From positions 1 through 7,265 of the forward strand of contig JALNVI010000102.1 of assembly GCA_023231425.1 (NCBI GenBank): a DNA stretch of 7,265 bases. Direction: 5' to 3'. The stretch is from Desulforhopalus sp. GTDB lineage: Bacteria; Desulfobacterota; Desulfobulbia; Desulfobulbales; Desulfocapsaceae. Positions 1-6,142 of this stretch are shown here, in pieces. Position numbers and translations under genes: made by a program. A model generated the notes under the pieces. It made no database searches and was not told the DNA's origin. It worked only from the letters and a program-made list of their open reading frames with translations. Positions within the stretch are counted from its first letter, which is position 1, and each line of letters begins with the position of its first letter.

Positions 1-788
1 ATGGAATGGCGTTTATTGATTTTGGCGTGAGCCGTAAATTCGCTGCCATTATCCAGAGTTAATGTCTCCTTACGGCCTGTAATTGTGTCGAAAAGTCCAT
101 TTGTAACTGAGGCGGCCTCATCCTTGCACTTCGTCTGTGTTCGGCCACAAAGCGTGAAGCGACTGGTACGCTCTACAAGAGTAACAAGGGACGCATTCTG
201 CCCATAAACAGTATCTCCTTCCCAGTCGCCAATCCGCTTCCTCTCATTAACGATCTGAGGATGATTTGCGATGTCTATGCGGTCTGGAATAAAAGAAATC
301 CCGGTTCGTTTGCGTTTACCGCCTTTCCAGCGACGTTTGCCGTATCGCAGTAAATATGTGTAGAGTTTTCCGCCCTTTTGCCGGTCTTTGTCAATCCAGT
401 TATAAATCGCTGTATGACAAACGTGCTTTTGCAGAGGTAATTCAATAGAAAATCGATAGCTTATAGACTCTGGGGACCACCCCGGTCGGAGCCACTTTCG
501 TATAGTCTGCAATACTTCAGAGCTTTATTTGGTGGCCTTCCTGGCAAATTTTCGTTTGCCGATTGCTAAGACATGAGCATTGAAAGGATCATATTTCCCT
601 GCAAAAGAGTTTCGACGGATGTTACGTGAAATTGTACTCTCAGGACGATTCAGCGTGCCGGTAATCTCCGTCAGTGATCTTCCTGTTTAAAGGAAGGCCA
701 GGATCTGGTACTTTTCTAAAAGAGTGCGTTGCTGGCGGTGCTGGAACCTGTGCATGCTAACCCATACCGGTCGCGCGCGCTCTTTCAT
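1..788 (-). pseudogene. IS30-family transposase, interrupted by two stops, C-terminus beyond the window
   Basis: IS30 transposases cut and join IS ends through a DDE RNase H-like domain. Read from the ATG at 786-788, one uninterrupted register gives an N-terminal helix-turn-helix region (EKYQILAFL, then STISRNIRRN), a central basic linker (GKRRWKGGKRKR), the GDWEGDTV motif with the first catalytic Asp at codon 192 (213-215), LVTLVERTSR, and TLDNGSEF with the second Asp at codon 246 (51-53). The catalytic Glu would lie beyond position 1. TAA codons occur at codon 34 (687-689) and codon 88 (525-527); no frameshift is needed, so decay looks slight. The 786-788 start is chosen because AAGG lies 7 bases upstream of it; another in-frame ATG is at 753-755. 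No terminal inverted repeat was recognised. Family assignment is very sure; loss of function is inferred. Confidence 0.9.
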
Positions 789-888
789 CTGGGAACCTTG
801 AATAATCGCCCACCTTCTTCGTTACAGAAAAAAATTTATCCTCCGACAAAGCGAGGAACGAGACGTCGAGGTAAGCGTTATACTCCGA
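748..888 (+). repeat. Interspersed repeat R1, copy A
   Basis: About 140 bp shared with 5620-5755 in the same orientation. Matching blocks, in order: CTGTGCAT (748-755), a CCGGT patch, CCTTGAATA (796-804), TTCTTCGTTACAG (815-827), a 28-base identical block (836-863, containing CCTCCGACAAAGCGAGG, a short 4-bp hairpin) and a TATAC-CCG block near 880-887. Spacers differ in length and sequence. On the minus strand this copy supplies the putative ribosome binding site and start of the IS30 transposase, so it may be an IS-associated end or a pre-existing element that the IS entered. Reading frames across it on the plus strand look incidental. Confidence 0.75.
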
Positions 889-1089
889 TATCCAAGCATG
901 GCTTTAATAAATTTTCTTCTGTGCCTCGAATATGAACGAAATACAAGCTGTTTCAAGATTCCCATCTCACTGTTGCACTTATTGTTCTGATTCAGTTCTC
1001 GTTAATTCTTCTGGCGGTCGTCTGGTCACTTATGAGTCGCAGTGCAAATGATAAAAACTCATTATCCGAAAAGGATACAGGAAAATCAC
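789..1089. other. Intergenic stretch with repeat R1-A and two doubtful small frames
   Basis: The left part is R1 copy A. The right part, about 889-1089, holds two overlapping short plus-strand frames. One starts at ATG 932-934 and ends at TGA 1049-1051 (39 residues, with a cysteine cluster HCCTYC and a stop overlapping an ATG). The other runs open from 936 to a stop at 1101-1103 and would encode a strongly hydrophobic stretch (LTVALIVLIQFSLILLAVVW) followed by a polar tail, but it has no ATG, GTG or TTG before the hydrophobic part. Neither is called as a gene. The promoter of the gene starting at 1090 should lie here; no convincing -35/-10 pair was seen. Confidence 0.5.
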
Positions 1090-1476
1090 ATGAACTTACT
1101 TGACTATTTCAATGGAAAAACAGGATTTGGCGTAATATCAACATCAAATAAACAGGGAGAGGTAAACAGTGCCGTTTATGCAAAACCCCATGTCATTGAT
1201 AATAAAACCATAGCTTTTATCATGCGAGACAGGCTCACCCGAAAAAATGTCACCGAAAACCCCCAGGCGCATTACATGTTTATCGAGAACGATAAAGGAT
1301 TTCATGGGGTTCGACTGAGTTTAACTCTGCTGGAAGAGACTCAGGATCAGGAGCAGATAGAGGCCTTGTCAAGGCGATCTCCAGCTGATAAAGCTGATGA
1401 TACGGAAAGATACCTCGTCACCTTCACTGTAAACAAGGCTTTAACGCTCGTAGGTGGAGAGGAAGCCCTGCTGTAA
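1090..1476 (+). CDS. Pyridoxamine 5'-phosphate oxidase-like split-barrel flavin-binding protein (short form)
   Basis: A 128-residue soluble protein of the PNPOx-like FMN-binding split beta-barrel superfamily. Members bind FMN (some F420 or heme), usually as dimers; the substrate of this small subgroup is not known to me. Seen in the sequence: an N-terminal helix (MNLLDYFNG), a first strand pair GFGVISTSNKQGEVNSAVY (12-30), the family-typical core FIMRDRLTRKNVTENPQAHY (43-62), then MFIE, and a C-terminal strand RYLVTFTVNKALTLVG (107-122). The ATG at 1090-1092 is preferred because homologues begin at this helix and AGGA lies just upstream. The frame also extends to GTG 1042 or ATG 1048, which would add a poor N-terminal tail. 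The gene stands alone and is followed by a strong terminator. Family call is confident; enzymatic role is unknown. Confidence 0.85.
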   Translation: MNLLDYFNGKTGFGVISTSNKQGEVNSAVYAKPHVIDNKTIAFIMRDRLTRKNVTENPQAHYMFIENDKGFHGVRLSLTLLEETQDQEQIEALSRRSPADKADDTERYLVTFTVNKALTLVGGEEALL

Positions 1477-1500
1477 GTATCCACTGCCAGCAAAGCCCAT

Positions 1501-1546
1501 AAAAAATCACCCTCTGGCAGATGACATGCCAGTGGGTGATTTTTTT
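1501..1546. terminator. Bidirectional Rho-independent terminator
   Basis: A long hairpin: AAAAAATCACCC (1501-1512), a T-T mismatch, CTGGCA (1514-1519), a 7-base loop (1520-1526), TGCCAG (1527-1532), then GGGTGATTTTTT (1534 onward). The A-run on one side and T-run on the other let it end transcription in both directions. It lies 24 bases past the plus-strand gene ending at 1476 and about 60 bases past the minus-strand gene ending at 1606, so it serves the convergent pair. Confidence 0.93.
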
Positions 1547-1605
1547 AGAGAAACAGATACTCCGAACTCAACCACACAGCCCTTCTCAGCAAGGGAAAAC
1601 TTCCC

Positions 1606-2037
1606 TCAATCCAAGTTCCCTGCTTCTTTCCTCGATGCGCACCACAAAAGATATGCGAGCAGGAATGCCTGCAAGCCAAAAAATACTGAAGTCATGACAT
1701 TCATCATCTGGCTTACGTTGAATGTGCTATAGAGTTCGTCTGCAAAAAGATGACGGTTTATATTACGCAGGATAAAGAATTCGATAAAACCAATAATAAT
1801 TACTTTATACCTCATCGGGTTGCGGGAAGCCATCCAGGCGAGAGAGCCAAGAACAAATGCAAAAGATCCAATTATTCTTGTAAAATAAATATTTGCAGTG
1901 CTCCAATCGAGGGTGCCGCCGTAAATTGAAATAGCGGTTTTTTGAAAATCAATTGAAAACATCAGCCCAAAACCAAAAATAAGATGGAAGAGGGCAATGA
2001 AAAGAAGGAGTGCTTTGAGGCAATGAAGAGCATTCAT
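1606..2037 (-). CDS. Small integral membrane protein with four predicted helices
   Basis: A 143-residue hydrophobic protein I cannot place in a named family with certainty. Hydrophobic segments at about 8-28, 51-70, 77-91 and 111-133 suggest four transmembrane helices. The loop between the first two holds a polar stretch (SIDFQKTAISIYGGTLDW), the loop after helix 3 is RNINRHLFADELYSTFN, and the C-terminus is a short charged tail. The overall plan resembles small four-helix DUF families such as DUF4345-like proteins, but that is only a resemblance. The start at 2035-2037 gives helix 1 a short N-terminal lead; the sequence just upstream lacks a strong Shine-Dalgarno. It is transcribed against the PPOX-like gene at 1090-1476 and shares its terminator. 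Open frame and clear hydrophobic periodicity make it likely real; function is unknown. Confidence 0.75.
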   Translation of the reverse strand: MNALHCLKALLLFIALFHLIFGFGLMFSIDFQKTAISIYGGTLDWSTANIYFTRIIGSFAFVLGSLAWMASRNPMRYKVIIIGFIEFFILRNINRHLFADELYSTFNVSQMMNVMTSVFFGLQAFLLAYLLWCASRKEAGNLD

Positions 2038-2147
2038 TTGGCAGGGCCGTAAATTTATTGTTATGATATCAGCTGTATTCCTTTAATGGCAGAGCAGTCC
2101 TTTTCCTTTCGGGAAAATGATCAACAACAAACCGAACGGAGTAAATA

Positions 2148-2327
2148 ATGACCTGCCAACAGGATTGTAACCAGTTTGCTCTGGCAATGGAACTCTTAAT
2201 CGGCGAGGGTTACGGCGCTGGTGATGCAGGCAGGGCATGCCCTGTCTCTGCGGTGACGGCAATCGTAACGGGAAAATGGCCACCGTTCCCGAAGCAATGG
2301 TTTTTCTCAGAGAGAATTATCGGTTGA
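2148..2327 (+). CDS. Possible small ORF, 59 residues, unrecognised
   Basis: An ATG at 2148 preceded by GGAG (2138-2141) at a good 6-base spacing opens a 59-residue frame ending in TGA at 2325-2327. The product starts MTCQQDCNQFALAMELLIGE, has three cysteines, a glycine-rich middle (GEGYGAGDAG) and an aromatic, proline-containing end (KWPPFPKQWFF). No family was recognised. Its 3' half overlaps repeat R2 copy A, and copy B at 6521-6616 does not keep this frame, which argues that at least that half is not under protein-level selection. The ribosome binding site is the main support. It may be a genuine small gene invaded by the repeat or chance. Confidence 0.25.
   Translation: MTCQQDCNQFALAMELLIGEGYGAGDAGRACPVSAVTAIVTGKWPPFPKQWFFSERIIG
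2201..2293 (+). repeat. Interspersed repeat R2, copy A
   Basis: Matches 6521-6616 in the same orientation. Shared blocks include GCAGGCAGGGCATG (copy B has one change), TGTCTCT, AATCGTAACG (one change) and the exact AAAATGGCCACCG (2273-2285), followed by CCGAA. This copy also contains an inverted repeat, CGGGAA/TTCCCG, around the central block, which copy B lacks. It lies in a non-coding gap, as copy B does. Confidence 0.65.
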
Positions 2328-2382
2328 TCAGGCCTGTAGAATACCCTGCAGGTTTTTATCTAAATGGGAGGGAGGAATTCCG

Positions 2383-2859
2383 ATGGCGAAAAGAGATGAT
2401 GCGATTGCAGAGAAAATTAAAAATCTGCTTGAAAGGCAACTCCTTGCGGTGCTGGCAACGCAGGGTGACGGTCAGCCCTGCACAAGCCTTATGGCCTTTG
2501 CTTTTACGGAGGATTTACAGTCTTTTCTGTTTGCAACGTCCATCTCTACCCGTAAATACAAGAATATAAAAGGAGAATCCAGGGTTGCTCTCCTTGTCGA
2601 CGATAGATCAAATAATGGAGAGGATTTTCAGAACGCATCAGCTCTTACTATTTTAGGTGAAGCGTGTGAAGTGGGTTTAGAGAAAAGAGATTATTACTGC
2701 GGCTTATATGTAAAACGACACCCTTCTCTGGAGAGTTTTTTGGCAGCAGAGTCAACTGTATTATTTAAAATGGATGTGCAAAAGTATCTCCTGGTCTCAA
2801 AGTTTGAGAATGTTGTCGAGTATCAGATAAAAGAGGAGAAAGCTGTGGCTGCCGAATAA
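2383..2859 (+). CDS. Pyridoxamine 5'-phosphate oxidase-family FMN-binding protein
   Basis: A 158-residue soluble protein of the PNPOx-like split beta-barrel family (putative PNPOx, PF01243 type), expected to bind FMN as a dimer; the reaction is unknown. Visible features: an N-terminal helix (1-18), strands LLAVLATQGDGQPCTSLMAF (20-39), FLFATSISTRKYKNI (48-62) where Thr, Arg and Lys fit the phosphate-contacting position of the family, SRVALLVDDR (66-75), LTILGEACEV (88-97), a helical segment, then FKMDVQKYLLVSKFENV (128-144). The start is well supported by GGAGG at 2371-2375, 7 bases before the ATG. It differs from the protein at 1090-1476 in length and motifs, so the two are not a recent duplication. 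It precedes the exported-protein genes on the same strand; a 96-base gap makes co-transcription possible but not certain. Confidence 0.85.
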   Translation: MAKRDDAIAEKIKNLLERQLLAVLATQGDGQPCTSLMAFAFTEDLQSFLFATSISTRKYKNIKGESRVALLVDDRSNNGEDFQNASALTILGEACEVGLEKRDYYCGLYVKRHPSLESFLAAESTVLFKMDVQKYLLVSKFENVVEYQIKEEKAVAAE

Positions 2860-2913
2860 AGAGGTTTTGTAATCTGCCTCTGTGGTGATTGCCGCAACTG
2901 CCAGGAGCGTTTT

Positions 2914-2945
2914 ACCTGCAGGGTACCTTGAATAATCTCTGTCAC
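2914..2945 (+). repeat. Short R1-like fragment, copy C
   Basis: ACCTTGAATAATC at 2925-2937 is identical to 795-807 in R1 copy A and has the same orientation, but the rest of R1 is absent. It lies just before the ribosome binding site of the gene at 2956. It may be a remnant of the same element; 13 bases alone could also arise by chance. Confidence 0.35.
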
Positions 2946-2955
2946 TGAGGAATCC

Positions 2956-3894
2956 ATGAGACTTGTCTACACACTGTCAAACCTGATTTTCTGCTCTTTC
3001 CTTCTCTTGCCTGCAATTGCCAGCAGCCAGGAAAAGTCCCAACAAAACGCAGGTAGACCACAGACCGGCTGGTCAACTCTTATACAGGGAGGGGCTGTAT
3101 ATCAATTTGACAGCGATCTTGATGGAGGAGGCAGCTACAGCAGCAGCCGATTTAATATGGAAGCTGGGCAAAATTACGCATGGAGTAGAAGAGATAGTGC
3201 CTCTTTCGCTTTAGACTACAGTTACGATGCGTATGATTTTTCAGATGGAGAATCAGGTGGTATCCTGGGGTCCCCATGGGAAGACATCCATACCCTGTCC
3301 ATAAGCAGCCCTCTGCGAAAGGGTATAGGGGAGAGATGGACTGCTTTTTTGATCCCCTCGCTGCGCTCAACTGGAGAGTCTGGTGCTGATTTCAGTAAAA
3401 CACTTACCGGAGGTGGTTTGACCGGCGTCTCCTGCAGGTTTGGTGACCGATTGACCATTGGACCGGGACTCGGAGTTTTTACTCAACTTGAGGATTCTGC
3501 CACGGTCTTTCCGGTATTGATTGTTAATTGGAAAATAACTGACCAGTTTAGTCTTGAGACAGGGAGAGGACTGGCAGCAACACTGGGACCTGGATTGACA
3601 CTGAGCTATCTTGCAACCCCCAATCTCCGTCTTGCTGTGGGAGGCAGATACGAAAAGCTGCGTTTTCGTCTGGACAAGACCGGCAGCGCTGGCAGTGGTA
3701 TCGGTGAGGACTCCTCTTTTCCAATATTTGCCAGCTGCAGCTACAACATTACCCCCAAGGCTGTCGTAAGCCTGATGGGTGGTGTAGAAACTGGTGGAAA
3801 ATTAAAGCTGGAAAACAACAGGGGATACTCCATCTGTGAAGAAACATACGATTCTGGCATCTTGAGTGGGATTGCTTTCAGCGTAAGATTGTAG
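2956..3894 (+). CDS. Exported outer-membrane beta-barrel protein, DUF6268-like
   Basis: A 312-residue protein with a Sec signal peptide (hydrophobic 9-22, likely cleavage after IASS at 24) followed by many short alternating hydrophobic strands separated by Gly, Asp and Ser turns, as in outer-membrane barrels. Motifs I associate with DUF6268 are present: PWEDIHTLSIS (108-118), SGADFSKTLTGGGLTG (142-157), FGDRLTIGPGLGVFTQLED (162-180) and VFPVLIVNWKITD (184-196). The last strand ends FSVRL without a terminal aromatic, which is slightly unusual. The start is supported by GAGGAA 4 bases upstream. It is the first of three closely spaced plus-strand genes for exported proteins. No biochemical role is known to me for this family; a structural or transport role in the outer membrane is inference. 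Confidence 0.8.
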   Translation: MRLVYTLSNLIFCSFLLLPAIASSQEKSQQNAGRPQTGWSTLIQGGAVYQFDSDLDGGGSYSSSRFNMEAGQNYAWSRRDSASFALDYSYDAYDFSDGESGGILGSPWEDIHTLSISSPLRKGIGERWTAFLIPSLRSTGESGADFSKTLTGGGLTGVSCRFGDRLTIGPGLGVFTQLEDSATVFPVLIVNWKITDQFSLETGRGLAATLGPGLTLSYLATPNLRLAVGGRYEKLRFRLDKTGSAGSGIGEDSSFPIFASCSYNITPKAVVSLMGGVETGGKLKLENNRGYSICEETYDSGILSGIAFSVRL

Positions 3895-3897
3895 GGA

Positions 3898-3969
3898 CCT
3901 GTTGGATAATGACCACTTCCCCCACATCAGCGTTATTTTGATCTAAGAAAAAACCTTTTGTCCGACAGG
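3898..3969 (+). promoter_or_regulatory. Inverted repeat covering the ribosome binding site of the DUF3047 gene
   Basis: CCTGTTGGA (3898-3906) can pair with TCCGACAGG (3961-3969) over 9 bp including one G-U wobble. The 3' arm includes most of the CAGGA ribosome binding site of the ATG at 3977, and the 5' arm begins 4 bases past the stop of the upstream gene. In the mRNA this pairing could mask initiation until ribosomes finishing the upstream gene open it. The 54-base loop makes the stability uncertain. Confidence 0.3.
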
Positions 3970-3976
3970 ATCCTGG

Positions 3977-4693
3977 ATGCTGATTCACCCAAAGACCTTT
4001 ATTGAACGACGAAATATGAACAAAATCAGTCGGTACACGAGACCTCTCAACGGATTTCTGCTTGCCTCGCTTGCATCTCTTTTACTAATAATTCCGAAGT
4101 ATGTGATGGCAGAAGAACTTGTTATCGGTAATTTCTCCTTTGAGGGACTGGCAGGCTGGGAAAGAAAAACCTTTAAGGGGCTCACTGAATACAGCCTGAC
4201 CTCGGAAAATAACATAACTGTTGTTAAAGCTGTGAGTCAGGGGGCAGCTTCAGGTATGGTGAAGAAGGTCAGCTTTGATCCCGAAAAGTATCGATACCTT
4301 CGCTGGTCATGGAAAATTCTGCATACGATATCAGGCGGTGATGAAAAAACGAAAGCAGGTGACGATTATGCTGCGCGAATCTATGTTGTCTTCTCAGGGA
4401 AATACTTTTGGCAGACGAAAGCAATCAACTACATCTGGGCCAACCATCTGAATACGGGGGCTTCTCTGGCAAACGCGTATACCTCCAGTGCAATGATGGT
4501 GGCTGTTCAGTCTGGACCCGGGAATACCGGACAATGGCAGAGTGAGAAAAGAGATATCTTTACAGACTATAAAAATCTGTTTGGTTCCGATCCGGGGCAG
4601 GTCAGTGCTGTCGCCATAATGACTGATACCGACGATACGGGTGAAAATGCCACCGCCTGGTACGGAGATATTATCCTGTCAACCGATCCCTGA
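3977..4693 (+). CDS. Exported DUF3047-family protein
   Basis: A 238-residue protein with a signal peptide (hydrophobic 27-40, likely cleavage after KYVMA at 45) and a single DUF3047 domain. Diagnostic stretches: LRWSWKI (108-114), KAGDDYAARIYVVF (126-139), NYIWA (151-155), and MTDTDDTGENATAWYGDI (215-232), which resembles the jelly-roll or carbohydrate-binding-like fold of this family with acidic residues that could hold a metal. The family is common in proteobacteria and its function is not established to my knowledge. Start choice: ATG 3977 has CAGGA 6 bases upstream; ATG 4016 (residue 14) would give a more usual 32-residue signal peptide but has a poor ribosome binding site. It begins 82 bases after the barrel gene and ends 59 bases before the START gene, so an operon is likely. 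Confidence 0.85.
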   Translation: MLIHPKTFIERRNMNKISRYTRPLNGFLLASLASLLLIIPKYVMAEELVIGNFSFEGLAGWERKTFKGLTEYSLTSENNITVVKAVSQGAASGMVKKVSFDPEKYRYLRWSWKILHTISGGDEKTKAGDDYAARIYVVFSGKYFWQTKAINYIWANHLNTGASLANAYTSSAMMVAVQSGPGNTGQWQSEKRDIFTDYKNLFGSDPGQVSAVAIMTDTDDTGENATAWYGDIILSTDP

Positions 4694-4752
4694 CAGAGCC
4701 TGCGAATCTGCCTGCGGGTGGCCCGGATATGAATGAAAGAGAAGGTTTTCTG

Positions 4753-5505
4753 ATGCCTGAAATATTGATTATGAAAAGACCCTGGATTGCAGCAATTGTG
4801 TTCTGCGTTTTTCTGGCAGGTTCTCTGACGGAGGGGTTCTGCAGTGCAGACACGTGGGAAAAAATTGATACGATTGAAGGAGTGACTTTATTTCGTTCTC
4901 TTCAAAAATCAGAGACTCTGCTTCCGTTCAAAGCTGTTGCCACGCTGAATGTTCCCTATCAAAAAATCGTTATGGCACTGGTGGATGCTGAGCATAAAAA
5001 ACGCTGGGCACCCAAACTTAAATACGTAACTCTGCACAATAAAATTTCCACCAGCTCTTTTCAATACAGCGAATATTACACCACCCCCTGGCCTTTTTAT
5101 GATCGAGAATTTCTCCTTCTCGGGCAAGTGGAATATAAAAAAGATCGTGTTTTGTTTTCTGCCCGCAACTCGCCTGACAAAACCCTTGCCGATAAAAAGC
5201 ATCTGCTGGCCAATGTCAAGGTTATGGAATTTGCTATCATCCCTCTTTCTCCAGACACGACGCGGGTTGAGTTCACTTTTTCAGGAGACCTCGGAGGATG
5301 GATTCCTGATTTTGTGAAAAACATCATTCAAAAGAAGTGGCCTGTGCGATTCATACAGGCAATGCAGTCCTATATCCAAAAGACCCCAAACCTTGAAACA
5401 CCGAGGTACCTGTCCCTTCAGAAGACAGAGCTGGAAATTCCTCAGGGTCTCAGAAATCCGCAGGCAGTCGACCGTATTCCTGCTGTTAAAAAGAGCGGTG
5501 GATGA
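4753..5505 (+). CDS. Exported START-domain lipid-binding protein
   Basis: A 250-residue protein with a signal peptide (basic MKRP, hydrophobic 12-25, cleavage probably after CSA at 32) and a START/SRPBCC domain filling the rest. START domains enclose a hydrophobic ligand, usually a lipid or sterol, in a helix-grip cavity. Visible marks are the strand FKAVATLNVP, the helix VMALVDAEHKKRWAP, the typical YTTPWPFYDREFLL segment (110-123), the strand VKVMEFAIIPL, TTRVEFTFSGDLGGWIPDF and the long C-terminal helix that caps the cavity (187-210). The tail after 215 is not part of the fold. ATG 4753 is chosen because GAGAAGG lies 7 bases upstream; the frame also opens at 4729 and 4771, and 4771 would give the shortest signal peptide. 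No lipobox. Following the barrel and DUF3047 genes, a periplasmic lipid-binding role is a reasonable inference. Confidence 0.83.
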   Translation: MPEILIMKRPWIAAIVFCVFLAGSLTEGFCSADTWEKIDTIEGVTLFRSLQKSETLLPFKAVATLNVPYQKIVMALVDAEHKKRWAPKLKYVTLHNKISTSSFQYSEYYTTPWPFYDREFLLLGQVEYKKDRVLFSARNSPDKTLADKKHLLANVKVMEFAIIPLSPDTTRVEFTFSGDLGGWIPDFVKNIIQKKWPVRFIQAMQSYIQKTPNLETPRYLSLQKTELEIPQGLRNPQAVDRIPAVKKSGG

Positions 5506-5849
5506 AGAGGACACTTTCAGTAAAACCTTCTGCTGTCGCTGCGTTTCAGTGGTTCCGGGGAACTGCTGGAGGTAAATGGGGGCTTGTTTTCTCTAAGGCC
5601 TGTGATACTGTCTGTCCCGCTGTGCATTCTCCCGGTGGCAAGTCTTTGAGGGTCCCTTGAATACCCCGTCTTTCACCCATTTTCTTCGTTACAGTCAAAA
5701 AATTATCCTCCGACAAAGCGAGGAACGAGATGTCAAGATATCAAATATACACCTCCGTTCACGACTGGCGCCGTGAGTTTCACTACCATAAAAATCCGCT
5801 CCACTGTGAGTTTTTGTCTATTCACTGGAAAAAAAAGGGGTACTAACTT
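5506..5849. other. Intergenic region with repeat R1-B
   Basis: No gene was recognised in these 344 bases. The stretch holds an imperfect hairpin at 5547-5568 (CAGTGGTTC pairing with GAACTGCTG, two G-U pairs), which lacks an immediate T-run and is at best a weak terminator for the preceding gene. Next comes repeat R1 copy B (5620-5755), then an A/T-rich leader in which GTGAGTTT occurs twice (near 5773 and 5805). The promoter of the RRM gene should lie after the repeat. Confidence 0.55.
5620..5755 (+). repeat. Interspersed repeat R1, copy B
   Basis: Second long copy of the element at 748-888, same orientation. It has CTGTGCAT (5620-5627), CCGGT, CCTTGAATA (5655-5663), TTCTTCGTTACAG (5682-5694), the identical 28-base block (5703-5730) and TATACACCTCCG. 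Unlike copy A it has no transposase next to it, so the repeat can exist alone. It ends about 95 bases before the RRM start codon. Confidence 0.75.
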
Positions 5850-6098
5850 ATGAAATTATTAATTCGAAATCTTGCACGCAGTACTACTGAAGAGGACGTA
5901 AGAATCCTCTTTGTCAAATATGGAACAGTACTCTCTTGTGATCTGGTGCTGGATAAGGATACTGCTGCGTCCAAGGGGTTTGCTTTTTTGGAAATGCCAA
6001 ACCAGGGAGAAGCCAAAGCAGCTATAAAAAATTTGAATGGCAAGGATGTTGCCAAGAGCAAAATTCGTGTTAAAAAAGCTGAAAAGAAAAAGGCATAA
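5850..6098 (+). CDS. Short RRM-type RNA-binding protein
   Basis: An 82-residue protein that is almost entirely one RNA recognition motif (beta-alpha-beta-beta-alpha-beta). RNP2 is LLIRNL (3-8) and RNP1 is KGFAFLEM (42-49). The two conserved aromatics of RNP1 are present; RNP2 has Ile where many have Tyr or Phe. A basic tail (KIRVKKAEKKKA) follows the last strand and should add RNA affinity. Bacterial single-RRM proteins of this size bind single-stranded RNA and in cyanobacteria several are cold-induced; whether this one is cold-regulated cannot be read here. The ATG is preceded by GGGG about 10 bases upstream. The next gene starts 44 bases later on the same strand with no terminator between, so the two are likely co-transcribed. 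Confidence 0.92.
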   Translation: MKLLIRNLARSTTEEDVRILFVKYGTVLSCDLVLDKDTAASKGFAFLEMPNQGEAKAAIKNLNGKDVAKSKIRVKKAEKKKA

Positions 6099-6142
6099 CG
6101 CCGTTAAGCGGTACAAATATTAAAAATATTGATGGTATAAGT

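Larger units (their letters stand above)
2038..2382. other. Intergenic region with repeat R2-A and a possible small ORF
   Basis: This 345-base stretch separates the minus-strand membrane gene from the plus-strand gene at 2383. It contains a short hairpin TTTTCC/GGAAAA (2101-2117), the candidate small ORF at 2148-2327, repeat R2 copy A (about 2201-2293) and the strong ribosome binding site GGAGG (2371-2375) of the next gene. Promoters for the two diverging genes should both lie here, but none matches a consensus well enough to call. Confidence 0.5.

Noticed and set aside
729..935. A 68-codon plus-strand frame with a basic product
   Set aside because: It runs antisense to the transposase start and across repeat R1. 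Copy B keeps only part of the same frame, and no ribosome binding site precedes it.
2237..2569. Plus-strand frame of 110 codons overlapping the start of the PPOX-like gene
   Set aside because: It is a shadow frame: it crosses repeat R2 and continues out of frame inside a well-supported gene with a strong ribosome binding site.
2342..2925. A 12-base exact inverted pair, TACCCTGCAGGT at 2342-2353 and ACCTGCAGGGTA at 2914-2925, flanking the gene at 2383-2859
   Set aside because: The two look like ends of a mobile unit, but a 12-base match is expected about once by chance in a window of this size, and no target duplication or transposase accompanies it.
4909..5202. Minus-strand frame of 97 codons opposite the START gene
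   Set aside because: It is antisense to a clear domain-encoding gene and has no recognisable domain or start signal.
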